Shown here in pieces: positions 17,355 to 25,036 of a DNA stretch of 36,148 bases (position 1 is the stretch's first letter; the number at the start of each line of letters is the position of its first letter). The translations under genes were made by a program, and so were the position numbers. Below the pieces are notes generated by a model, which was not told the DNA's origin, made no database searches, and saw only the letters and a program-made list of their open reading frames with translations. Origin of the DNA: a virus; the IMG/VR virus record IMGVR_UViG_3300030099_001903, positions 1-36,148 of that record, one strand, 5' to 3'.

Positions 17355-18485
17355 CTATTTTGTTTTAATACTTCTAATTTTAAGTCCTCTACCGCTGCTA
17401 TTATCGCCTATCGGTCTAATCTTTAATCCATCTTTGCTGAATGTCTGAGGGGTTTTTCTGATATCCATGTTAATGTTTTTTGATTTTTTAGTAACATTAT
17501 CCACAGCTTCAGTCATCCCTTGATTATAAAAGAACTCAGCAAACTTGTCTAAATTCATAGCAACCGCTATAGCCTTATGATATCCATGAGCGTCTTTCAT
17601 TAATCCAGTTTCTTTATCCATGTATTTTTCAATAAATGTATTAACGCTGGATTGTTTGCTTTTCAACTCCTTGCTATCTCCAGGCTTAAAAGTAAAACTC
17701 TTTTCTCCGATATTAAACTCAAAACCTTTGAACTCATCGTTAAAAACCTCATTGGTTTTTTCTAAAAAGTAGTCATACCTTTTCTTTTGGGCCTCTTTAG
17801 CATTATTAGATTCCTCTATATAACTTTTATAGCTATTAAATTTTTCAGTGTCCTCGGCAGATAACCCACTCCCACTTGACTCAAGAGGAGCTTTATATTT
17901 ATCTCTTTGTTCATTTAAAAACTTTTTAGCTTTTACAAGTTCTCTTTTTTTAGCTAATTGCTTTTTCTTAATATCTTTTGGATCATCTAATTCTTCATCA
18001 AAAGAAAATTTATCATCCATGATATCTTGAATATCACTCATATCTAAACCTTCTTCGGTTTTAGAGTAATAAGCTTTTAGCACTTGGTCACCATCCATGT
18101 CATCATAATTTTTTTGTAATTCTACAAAATCATTAAGTCCACGGCCAGTTTCCTTTTTATATTTAAAATACGCTGCAACATCTTCAGGCAAATCTTCGTT
18201 TGACTCTTTAGTGTCAAATAATTGATCTACCGACTCGATATCTTTATCGTATCTGTTTTTAATATATGAAAGAACATCTGCATCATTTAACTCTGATGCG
18301 GGAGTTTCTATCTCTTCCTTTTGTTCAATTGGTTTTTCTGTAGTAGTCTCTACTGCTTCAACCGTTGGTTCTGGTGTTTCTGTTTGAGTTTTTTCCTCGT
18401 GTTCTTTTAGAAGTTGCTCTTCTATTTCTACCTTAGATTTTTCTACTGCAGAAACATCTTTTACTGTAAATTTGTTTTCGTCCAT
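17355..18485 (-). CDS. Scaffolding-like protein, 376 aa
   Basis: A hydrophilic, helical protein. Residues 1-75 are Glu/Thr-rich and acidic. Residues 75-250 are Asp/Glu/Lys-rich with coiled-coil character (DPKDIKKKQLAKKRELVKAK). The C-terminus is basic with two similar short motifs, DGLKIRPIGD and RGLKIRSIKT, likely the capsid-binding end as in known scaffolds. It lies directly before the major capsid gene and after the portal gene, the usual scaffold position. The start at ATG 18485 is 21 nt after a TAACTTTG promoter box. No protease signature is visible, so a scaffold fused to a prohead protease is not supported. Confidence 0.8.
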   Translation of the reverse strand: MDENKFTVKDVSAVEKSKVEIEEQLLKEHEEKTQTETPEPTVEAVETTTEKPIEQKEEIETPASELNDADVLSYIKNRYDKDIESVDQLFDTKESNEDLPEDVAAYFKYKKETGRGLNDFVELQKNYDDMDGDQVLKAYYSKTEEGLDMSDIQDIMDDKFSFDEELDDPKDIKKKQLAKKRELVKAKKFLNEQRDKYKAPLESSGSGLSAEDTEKFNSYKSYIEESNNAKEAQKKRYDYFLEKTNEVFNDEFKGFEFNIGEKSFTFKPGDSKELKSKQSSVNTFIEKYMDKETGLMKDAHGYHKAIAVAMNLDKFAEFFYNQGMTEAVDNVTKKSKNINMDIRKTPQTFSKDGLKIRPIGDNSSGRGLKIRSIKTK

Positions 18486-18503
18486 TTTATTTGATTTAAT
18501 TTA

Positions 18504-18525
18504 TTGCAAAGTTAATACTTATTTT
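18504..18525. repeat. 22-bp exact repeat, copy 1 (promoter of scaffold-like gene)
   Basis: A 22-bp stretch beginning TTGCAAAGTTAATACTTATT on the plus strand occurs exactly again at 21018-21039. Both copies contain a minus-strand TAACTTTG box and stand upstream of neighbouring head genes. Confidence 0.9.
18507..18514 (-). promoter_or_regulatory. Bacteroidetes-type promoter -7 box for scaffold and capsid genes
   Basis: TAACTTTG on the minus strand, 21 nt before ATG 18485, in the 59-bp gap after the portal gene. It would drive the scaffold-like and capsid genes up to the terminator at 15844-15873. Confidence 0.65.
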
Positions 18526-18544
18526 ATTATATTTTTTAGCCCTA

Positions 18545-20980
18545 TTAACGAGGGTTAAATTCAGCTAAATCAAAACCATCTAAACTATCTTCGTTAGATT
18601 CAAAGTTTTGAGCAGGTAAATTTCTTTTACGCTGTTCAATCATTTTTGATTGCTGAGTATTTCCCATACTTATTCTGTCTGCTTTAGCTTTTTCTTTTTT
18701 ATCTTCTCTCATATCTATTTGAGCCTGTTCCATTCCTCGTAGCTGCATATTGTAATTAAACTCAGCATCCATTAATCTACGCTTTAGGTTAGCCTCTTCT
18801 TTTTGTTTTTCTATTTCAAAAGCTATTTCAGCTTGTTTAAGTTGGATTTTAGCTTGAAGCTCTGCTTGAGTTTTTTGCATTTCAGCTTGAGATTTTTGTT
18901 GCTGTAAAGCTTGAGCTTGCTGTGCCTGCATAGCTTGCATTTGCTGTTCTTTCTGTTGTTTTTCTGCCGCAGTTTGTTTACGCTTTACTTTTAATAATTG
19001 ATTAGCCATTTTTAAATTATTGATGGTTCTAATATCAATAGCATCCTCTAAATCAATTCCTCCGTTTTGAAGAGACATTTGAATATTCTGCTCTAACTGT
19101 TGTTTTTCTTCTTCATCAGGAGTCATCTCTATAAATATCCCAAAGTCATATAAATATAAATTTTTAATCTCTTCTAATATTCCTAAATTATATTTTCCTA
19201 TCTGCATAGCAAACTCATCTTTAAAATCCGCATACTCTAATACATCTGCAGTTCTAATAGATAAGCATTCCGCTAATCTTTGTGTAATAAATAAACTGGC
19301 ATTTAAAATATGTCTTGTTGCTACATTTGAATTTAAAGCTGCAAGTTTTTGTACCCCAACTAAAGAGTACGGATCTGGAGTAGAACCATCTCTCGCTTCA
19401 TTTAAGCCTGTTACTTGTCTTAACATATTTAAGTAATGATTATAATTTCCTATAAGCATTTGCATTTTACTTTGCCCACTACTTGATGTTAACTGACTGA
19501 TAGGCTGACGAGCATTATTAAACTCACCATCTTGAGTATAACTTCTACCAACAACACTACCTGTTTGAAAATATAATCTTAATGCATCTTCAGGATTATA
19601 AGCAGCACCAGTTCCTAAGTCTACTTCATTTAATCCATCGGCATCTATAAACACACCATCAGGAACTACTTTAGATACAACTTGTTGAATTTTTAAATGA
19701 GTAATCTGAATTAAATCAGCAAAAGGAATCATTCGTCTTACTAAAGATTCTAAAACTCCTTTATACATTCGTGGAGCACAAGCTACATAGTTAGGGTAGG
19801 CATATTGATTAGCAGAATTAGGCCTTACCATATTCTCCATCATATTCCATTTTAAAATAATATTAGTACCCATTACCATTATACCTTCATACCACACATC
19901 TATTTTTTTCTCTACTTTTTCAAACTCCCCTTCATCCATCATTTCTTGAGGGGGATTGAACTCATCTGTTTTTTCTACAGTTTTAAAACTACCCTCAGCC
20001 ATTTTTTTCTTTTTATACACAAAGCTGTTGGTTGTTTTGTAATTAAAATATAACAGTGTACAAGTGTCTCGAGAAAACATACTGTTCTCATACATAGCTG
20101 CTACATTATAGTAATCATACCACGACTGACTATATTTAGATATCTCTTCCATATCTTCATTAGTTATGTCTGGATCTATTTTAACTAACTCCGCAATAGG
20201 TAGGGTTTTAATTTCTCCCCAATAAAAACAATCTTTAAAGTAAGGATCTTCTGTATAACTGTAAACAACATTTGCTGGATCTACATATTCTACTCGTATA
20301 CCGTCACCCTGCTGAAAACTATGTTTACACATTCCTATTCCTAAAGTTGCAATATCATAGTCAACTCTTTTTCTAATATCAGCATAATGATTTTCCTCCA
20401 ACATTGTATTGATAGCAATCTCATTAGCAATCTCAATAGCAGGTTTGTAATTTAACTGCATATACAATTCCATTTCTGTGTCGCTTTGAGGAAGTGTTTT
20501 AGGATCTACTTGAAACATTTGAACTTGAAAGTCATCTTCTATTTGTTTAAATAAATCCTGTGCAACCACATTGGTTTCTACCATCTCTTGAAACTGATTT
20601 CTTTTTTCAGCAGACAGTGCGTCCATAGCTATACAGTTTACCTTAAACAATCTGTCAGACATTCCGTTTACTACTATGTCTACAAATTTTGGTATTATTG
20701 GAACTGGTGTCCAATCTAAATTTAGATAAGATAAGTCTCCATCTACGGCTAATTCGTTTTTATATTTTCCTATTGATTGTTCTCCTCGAGCGTAAAGTCT
20801 TAATCTATGAAATTCATTCCATTGATTATAAAACCTACAACGCATTCCATCTTTTCTGAACCACTCATATTGTATCGCCTGACCAACTTGTAATCCAAAC
20901 TCATCTGTAGCTTTTTGTTTATCGGTAGCAAACTGATCGGGAAACGCAGCAGAGTTTATATCTATCTTGACATCTTTCAT
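18545..20980 (-). CDS. Portal protein, 811 aa
   Basis: It overlaps the large terminase gene by 4 bp (ATGA) and has the size and segment order of the long crAss-like portals. There is a helical N-terminal wing with many aromatic residues (YEWFRKDGMRCRFYNQWNEF) and a central stem/clip region with PFADLIQITHLKIQQVVSKV. A conserved-looking helix (NHYLNMLRQVTGLNEARDGS) follows, as found in crown/wing portions of related portals. From residue 664 the C-terminus is a Gln/Ala/Lys-rich coiled coil of about 105 residues, followed by a tail ending DGFDLAEFNPR. Such an extension could reach into the capsid as a barrel. The portal forms the dodecameric DNA channel at the capsid vertex and docks the terminase. 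A TAACTTTG box lies 40 nt before the start, within the terminase gene. Confidence 0.87.
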   Translation of the reverse strand: MKDVKIDINSAAFPDQFATDKQKATDEFGLQVGQAIQYEWFRKDGMRCRFYNQWNEFHRLRLYARGEQSIGKYKNELAVDGDLSYLNLDWTPVPIIPKFVDIVVNGMSDRLFKVNCIAMDALSAEKRNQFQEMVETNVVAQDLFKQIEDDFQVQMFQVDPKTLPQSDTEMELYMQLNYKPAIEIANEIAINTMLEENHYADIRKRVDYDIATLGIGMCKHSFQQGDGIRVEYVDPANVVYSYTEDPYFKDCFYWGEIKTLPIAELVKIDPDITNEDMEEISKYSQSWYDYYNVAAMYENSMFSRDTCTLLYFNYKTTNSFVYKKKKMAEGSFKTVEKTDEFNPPQEMMDEGEFEKVEKKIDVWYEGIMVMGTNIILKWNMMENMVRPNSANQYAYPNYVACAPRMYKGVLESLVRRMIPFADLIQITHLKIQQVVSKVVPDGVFIDADGLNEVDLGTGAAYNPEDALRLYFQTGSVVGRSYTQDGEFNNARQPISQLTSSSGQSKMQMLIGNYNHYLNMLRQVTGLNEARDGSTPDPYSLVGVQKLAALNSNVATRHILNASLFITQRLAECLSIRTADVLEYADFKDEFAMQIGKYNLGILEEIKNLYLYDFGIFIEMTPDEEEKQQLEQNIQMSLQNGGIDLEDAIDIRTINNLKMANQLLKVKRKQTAAEKQQKEQQMQAMQAQQAQALQQQKSQAEMQKTQAELQAKIQLKQAEIAFEIEKQKEEANLKRRLMDAEFNYNMQLRGMEQAQIDMREDKKEKAKADRISMGNTQQSKMIEQRKRNLPAQNFESNEDSLDGFDLAEFNPR

Positions 20981-23223
20981 GTAATTATTTGACTTTTATT
21001 GCTGGTGTTATTATATCTTGCAAAGTTAATACTTATTTTTGATTTTTGTTTAGATGGTGTGTATAAGTGTTTTTGGTTAGCCATAATAGCTAAACCAGAA
21101 CTTATAGCAGCATCAAACTTAGTTCTATTGGTTATATCAAACTTAGCCCAATCCTCTAAAGTTTTTCCGAAATACATTGTTCCCATATCCCCCGCATCCC
21201 TATATGTTCCTTCAAAATCTATTCCTACATATTTCTCAATATAAGACTCTATCGCTGAAGCATGAGATTGCTTTACATCTTCCGAAGTATTAGGTATGCC
21301 TCCAAGTTCTCGTTCTGTTTTAGATAATTTATTGTAGGTTTTGTCGGGCCTATTCATACTAAACCCTCTATAACCTCTGTTTTTAAAATGATACAAAAGA
21401 CGAGGTTTATTGTTTTCACATAAAATAGGCATACCATAAAATATGCAGGCCATCAAAACCTCTTCAAAAAATATTTCTGCAGTTTGAGGTCTGGCTATAT
21501 ATTCTAAAAAAAACTCATTACTCGGAGCTTCTTCCATATTAAACTTAGTCAAGCCATGTAAAGCGCCATTAGATCCTTTACCTACAACCACTCCTGAAAT
21601 ATCATAAGAGTCACAACCAAAAGAACCAATATGCTCGTTACCTGGTTTCTTTAATCCTCTTTCTATTATTATATTGTTTTGTAAATGAGGAGGTGGTGTC
21701 CAACTTACTAAAAATCTACCTCTATTATGAGGGTTCCATATAACCTTAGAATCTTTGACTCCATTCTCCCATGAGAAAGATCCTCGTGTTAAATGATGTG
21801 TCAGAATTAGAGAATCATTATAATCTATTTGCTGATAAATTTTAGTTAAGTTAAATATTGACTGTTTACTTTCATCTCTAAAAGCATGTGACTCTGTTCT
21901 TGGAAACTGTCTGTAAAACTCATTTAAAGCATCAGGATCATGAGATAAAGAGTCTACCTCATTTTCCCAGTAGTCAATTGCACCCACTGTAATATCCTCT
22001 CCATCTATTCCTATTATTGGTTTTTCTGGAGATCTAAAAACTGGCATACCATATATATCTATATATCCTTCAAAATTCCACTCCATAGGAACAAACAAGC
22101 AATATAATCCTGATTTTGTTTGACCGTTAGCGTTTCTTTTTTCAGGCATAGAATCTTCATATAAAGATTTAAAATTATTACCACCTTTATCTAAAGCATT
22201 TGATGTGCTTCCCATCATACATTTTCCAATAATTTTACTACCTAACCTTAAGCAAGTTTTAGTTACTCGCCAGTTATTTAATATATTATCTGGCTTTTCC
22301 CATTTACCACTTTCGTCATGTAAAAGCAGTTGCAACTTCTCACCATCATAACTATTATCTCCTGTGTTTTTCCAATCAATAGTAGTGTCTAACCCTTCCA
22401 GCTCTTCATCTGCTAAGGTGTGCATGTTTTTTTTAGTAATCTTAGAGGCAGGAACTCTGTAAGCCAATTCTGTTTTAGGCTTATCCATACCATCTTGAAT
22501 CGGTTTAAAGAAAAAAGGATAATTGTTAGATATAGGAACAACCTTATCTGTAAACATTTTTTTTGCATCCGATCCTGTTTTAGAAAGTATTCCAACTCGA
22601 GCATCCTTAGTTATGGTTGCCTGATTAACCCCTTCACAAGAACTCATAAAAGAAAAACCTGAACGCCTAATTTTTAAATAGCACATTCCAAAGCTTCGTT
22701 TATCAGCCTTACACGCTTCCCAAAAAATATAAAATATTCTGTTGGCTTCTCGGTAATCTGGATTGCCTACATCTATCTTAGTCCACTGTAAGTACATATA
22801 ATGTGTGCCAGTAATATATGTAGGGCTTCCGTTATTCATAAACCAATAACCTTGCTCTCTTCTATCAAACTCCTCTTCTATATAATCAACCCATTTAGAC
22901 TTAAAGGTATCGGGCGTTTCGTGCCATTGAAATATAGATTTAATTTTGTTAAGCTCTTTTGATATAGGTATCGCTTCCCAATATTGATCTTCTTTTTTCA
23001 AAGATCGTGAATAAACTTTTTTAGGCTGAGCTGGTAATCCTATTCTTAATTTGTTTATTTCTATTACCTTACCCAGAGTTCCGTTACGAGATATAACAAC
23101 TATATCGTATTTTTCATTATAACCATAGAGCCAAGTCCTTGCCCTGTTCTTATTAGACAATACATTTTTGGGTATTAAATTATTTACAACCCTATATAAG
23201 CTATTTTGATCTTGACTCTGCAA
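20977..23223 (-). CDS. terL: Terminase large subunit, 748 aa
   Basis: The motor ATPase-nuclease that packages DNA into the prohead. A deviant Walker A region is seen at residues 183-195 (LKIRRSGFSFMSS) and a Walker B with catalytic Glu at 299-304 (LLLHDE, D303/E304). The sensor-like KCMMGSTSN follows at 334-342. The C-terminal RNase H-like nuclease shows candidate metal ligands D538 (FGCDSYD), E603 (LCENN) and D704 (TKFDAAISSG). The overall layout matches crAss-like/marine Bacteroidetes terminases. The only usable start in the open frame is TTG 23223: the frame closes at 23256 upstream and no in-frame ATG occurs before about residue 129. It overlaps the preceding 95-aa gene by 23 nt and the portal start by 4 nt. 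Confidence 0.92.
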   Translation of the reverse strand: MQSQDQNSLYRVVNNLIPKNVLSNKNRARTWLYGYNEKYDIVVISRNGTLGKVIEINKLRIGLPAQPKKVYSRSLKKEDQYWEAIPISKELNKIKSIFQWHETPDTFKSKWVDYIEEEFDRREQGYWFMNNGSPTYITGTHYMYLQWTKIDVGNPDYREANRIFYIFWEACKADKRSFGMCYLKIRRSGFSFMSSCEGVNQATITKDARVGILSKTGSDAKKMFTDKVVPISNNYPFFFKPIQDGMDKPKTELAYRVPASKITKKNMHTLADEELEGLDTTIDWKNTGDNSYDGEKLQLLLHDESGKWEKPDNILNNWRVTKTCLRLGSKIIGKCMMGSTSNALDKGGNNFKSLYEDSMPEKRNANGQTKSGLYCLFVPMEWNFEGYIDIYGMPVFRSPEKPIIGIDGEDITVGAIDYWENEVDSLSHDPDALNEFYRQFPRTESHAFRDESKQSIFNLTKIYQQIDYNDSLILTHHLTRGSFSWENGVKDSKVIWNPHNRGRFLVSWTPPPHLQNNIIIERGLKKPGNEHIGSFGCDSYDISGVVVGKGSNGALHGLTKFNMEEAPSNEFFLEYIARPQTAEIFFEEVLMACIFYGMPILCENNKPRLLYHFKNRGYRGFSMNRPDKTYNKLSKTERELGGIPNTSEDVKQSHASAIESYIEKYVGIDFEGTYRDAGDMGTMYFGKTLEDWAKFDITNRTKFDAAISSGLAIMANQKHLYTPSKQKSKISINFARYNNTSNKSQIIT
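21018..21039. repeat. 22-bp exact repeat, copy 2 (promoter of portal gene, inside terL)
   Basis: The same 22 bases as at 18504-18525, here within the last codons of the terminase gene. Its placement inside coding sequence makes an exact match notable. Confidence 0.9.
21021..21028 (-). promoter_or_regulatory. Bacteroidetes-type promoter -7 box for portal gene
   Basis: TAACTTTG on the minus strand, 40 nt before the portal ATG, embedded in the terminase C-terminal codons and part of the 22-bp exact repeat. Confidence 0.6.
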
Positions 23224-23488
23224 ATCCTTTAGGTGTGTTATTTTTCTTCTCTGTTACATTACCGTCCAGTAAAGCTCTTTCTTCTTCTATGCGTTTTAAT
23301 ATTTCAAAAGCATCCATAATACAAAGCTTTTTAGTAGCGGCTGCGTTTTTCAATCTATCGGCAGCCAACTCATCATCCTTATCGTATTTAATAATATCTT
23401 CTTTTGCAACTTTAATAAGTTGCTTTACTGCTTTTTCTCCAGCCTCTATAATACTTAATTTAATCTCCTTTGTCTTGTTTTCTTTCAT
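23201..23488 (-). CDS. Small helical protein, candidate terminase small subunit, 95 aa
   Basis: An all-helical, charged protein with an Ala-rich middle (DDELAADRLKNAAATKKLCI) and a helix DAFEILKRIEEERALLDG, ending in a flexible polar tail (TPKGFAESRSK). It lies immediately before the large terminase gene and overlaps it by 23 nt, the position typical of a small terminase, which recognises phage DNA and regulates packaging. I see no clear helix-turn-helix, so the small-terminase call rests on position and helical size. The ATG at 23488 overlaps the 67-aa gene by 29 nt, implying translational coupling along 23663-20977. Confidence 0.75.
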   Translation of the reverse strand: MKENKTKEIKLSIIEAGEKAVKQLIKVAKEDIIKYDKDDELAADRLKNAAATKKLCIMDAFEILKRIEEERALLDGNVTEKKNNTPKGFAESRSK

Positions 23489-23663
23489 GTTCTTCTTTTA
23501 TTTTACTTAACGCTTCTTCATACCCTGGCATGTGTTTTAAAATCTGCAAAGCTCCCAAAACTAAGTCCCGAGTTCGTTTTTCTTCCAAAATTAATTTTTG
23601 TAAATTTTCTGTTAAAGACTCTGTTTTAGCTTTTAATCTTCCAATGTTTTTTTGTACTCCCAT
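23460..23663 (-). CDS. Small coiled-coil protein, 67 aa
   Basis: The sequence (GVQKNIGRLKAKTESLTENL, then QKLILEEKRTRDLVLGALQI) is a continuous amphipathic helix with heptad-like Leu/Ile spacing over residues 5-45 and a charged C-terminus ending ERKQDKGD. No known family is recognised. It precedes the 95-aa gene, overlapping it by 29 nt, and follows the oxygenase gene by 3 bp. Co-transcription with the terminase genes suggests a packaging or head-related role, which is inference. Confidence 0.65.
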   Translation of the reverse strand: MGVQKNIGRLKAKTESLTENLQKLILEEKRTRDLVLGALQILKHMPGYEEALSKIKEEHERKQDKGD

Positions 23664-23666
23664 GAT

Positions 23667-24242
23667 TTAATTTTTAAATTTATAAAATATTACATACACC
23701 TGCCTTCCTTCCTTCCAAGACTGATTAGGATATTTACTATGAAAGTAATTAGCAGGGTAAGACACCAATCTGTTCTGCTCATAACCCGAAACAGAAACTA
23801 ATCTCCACATGTCCAAGTTTTCTGAATCTACTCGTATAAGTCTATCATACTCTTCGTCATCAATATGTTGAGGAAGATACGATCCGTAAATTTCATGCTC
23901 CCAGAAAGCGGTTCCGTGTAAAGATTCCAGCTCTCTGGGTGACATATATAAAACTGCCGCCCTATCTGGCTGTTGTCCTTTTATTTTTAAATCAGAATGT
24001 ATACGCCAATTATTATCTAAAACATCAGTTGATACTCTAAAAAAACTTAATATGTTTTCTACTGGACGAGCTTCAAGTATAGCTAATTTTCTCAATACAT
24101 ATTGATCAAAAATATCAGGAGACTCTTGTATATAAAAATTTTTTTCACCTACAGTGTGTTTAATAAACTCTCCTTTTTCTAAATAGTTGCAGGCAATTTT
24201 AAATAAATCATCGCTAATAAAATTATCTTGAGTATAAATCAT
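23667..24242 (-). CDS. 2-oxoglutarate/Fe(II)-dependent oxygenase-like protein, 191 aa
   Basis: The double-stranded beta-helix signature of 2OG/Fe(II) oxygenases is visible. HxD iron ligands H82-S-D84 lie in NNWRIHSDLKIKG. The strand AAVLYMSP and a Gly-Thr-Ala-Phe-Trp segment (HGTAFWEHEIYG) follow. The distal His is H168 in SYPANYFHSKYP, and a 2OG-binding Arg candidate is R180 in EGRQVYVIFYK. The layout resembles the prolyl-hydroxylase-like group common in marine phages (DUF6445-like is my best recollection). The substrate is not known; protein or nucleobase hydroxylation are both possible. It overlaps the tandem GroES-like gene by 4 bp (ATGA) and sits in the block leading into the terminase genes. 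Confidence 0.85.
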   Translation of the reverse strand: MIYTQDNFISDDLFKIACNYLEKGEFIKHTVGEKNFYIQESPDIFDQYVLRKLAILEARPVENILSFFRVSTDVLDNNWRIHSDLKIKGQQPDRAAVLYMSPRELESLHGTAFWEHEIYGSYLPQHIDDEEYDRLIRVDSENLDMWRLVSVSGYEQNRLVSYPANYFHSKYPNQSWKEGRQVYVIFYKFKN

Positions 24243-24802
24243 ACAATCATCGTTATATTGTTAGTAAACATTCTGTATAATTTTTCTTCATCCACTATAA
24301 ACGGATATTCGCTTTCAGGTTGAAAAGATATTTTATCACCTTCTTTTACGCCTAAATCTAAAAGCTCTTGATTGATATATTTAATAGTGCCATATAAAGG
24401 TTCCTCGTTCCCTCCTTTAAATATATAAGAGTCCTCTAAACCTATAGGTTTTATAAAACAATACTTACCATAAGCTTTCCACTTGTTGTTTTGTTTGTAA
24501 AGAAAAAACTGTTCGTGATCTACTAAAAACAAATCGTCTTTTAGAAAACTTCTTCCGCTTTTTTCTCTCCCATACATGTCGTAATAAAACTTAAAAACAT
24601 TATGATGAACCAACAAGGTGTCGCCTTCTTTTACTGGGCCCTTGTAGTTTATAGGTAAAGCTATTACTTTTGCAAGTCTATTAGAAGCAATATGATCTTC
24701 TTTGGAGACGCTGGTAATTAATTCTGTATTTCCTATTTTTTTTATATTATCGTACCTTCTTTTGTATAAGGGTTCAACGATAAAGTTATACGGAGACCGC
24801 AT
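24239..24802 (-). CDS. Tandem GroES-fold protein, candidate second co-chaperonin, 187 aa
   Basis: Both halves read like a GroES beta barrel. In the first (about 5-102), YNFIVEPL begins as GroES does. A Ser/Lys-rich loop at 22-40 (KKIGNTELITSVSKEDHIAS) sits where the GroES mobile loop binds GroEL, with ELIT in place of the IVL tripeptide. RLAKVIALP, VKEGDTLLVHH and FLVDHEQFFLYK then match GroES strands. The second half (113-187) repeats the pattern: YCFIKPI, YGTIKYIN, LGVKEGDKISFQPES, then DEEKLYRMFTNNITMIV. It has only a short loop. T4 uses a diverged co-chaperonin (gp31) for its capsid; this fused form could act likewise. Function is inference; the fold call is fairly firm. It overlaps its two neighbours by 1 and 4 bp. 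Confidence 0.72.
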   Translation of the reverse strand: MRSPYNFIVEPLYKRRYDNIKKIGNTELITSVSKEDHIASNRLAKVIALPINYKGPVKEGDTLLVHHNVFKFYYDMYGREKSGRSFLKDDLFLVDHEQFFLYKQNNKWKAYGKYCFIKPIGLEDSYIFKGGNEEPLYGTIKYINQELLDLGVKEGDKISFQPESEYPFIVDEEKLYRMFTNNITMIV

Positions 24803-25020
24803 TAAAAATTAATGTTAAATTCTAAAGATACAGGAAGAGTATTTAAAAATTCCTTCCATAAATATATCTCGTCTGATCTTTGTATCCAAATTCTGTAAGA
24901 AGATTCCGTGGCTTGAATTAAGTGAATAACATGTGATCCGCCTAATACTTCTTGCCCCACGATGTAGTGCATGGCACCAGACTTGTAGTCCGCACCAATT
25001 GATATTTTTCTAATGTCCAT
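24802..25020 (-). CDS. Conserved-looking small protein, 72 aa
   Basis: It starts MDIRKISIGADYKSGAMHYI and continues with alternating strands (VGQEVLGGSHVIHLI, YRIWIQRSDEIYLWKEF) to end PVSLEFNINF. I recall closely similar short proteins in other marine phages, without an assigned function. No catalytic residues or membrane span are visible. Its last base overlaps the start of the tandem GroES-like gene, and it follows the tail-fibre gene by 16 bp, so it is probably translated from the same message as both. Confidence 0.75.
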   Translation of the reverse strand: MDIRKISIGADYKSGAMHYIVGQEVLGGSHVIHLIQATESSYRIWIQRSDEIYLWKEFLNTLPVSLEFNINF

Positions 25021-25036
25021 TTCATTTTAATTTAAT

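Noticed and set aside
17355-18485. Prohead protease fused to the scaffold
   Set aside because: No Ser-His or Cys-His protease motif is visible; the acidic, coiled-coil layout alone fits a scaffold.
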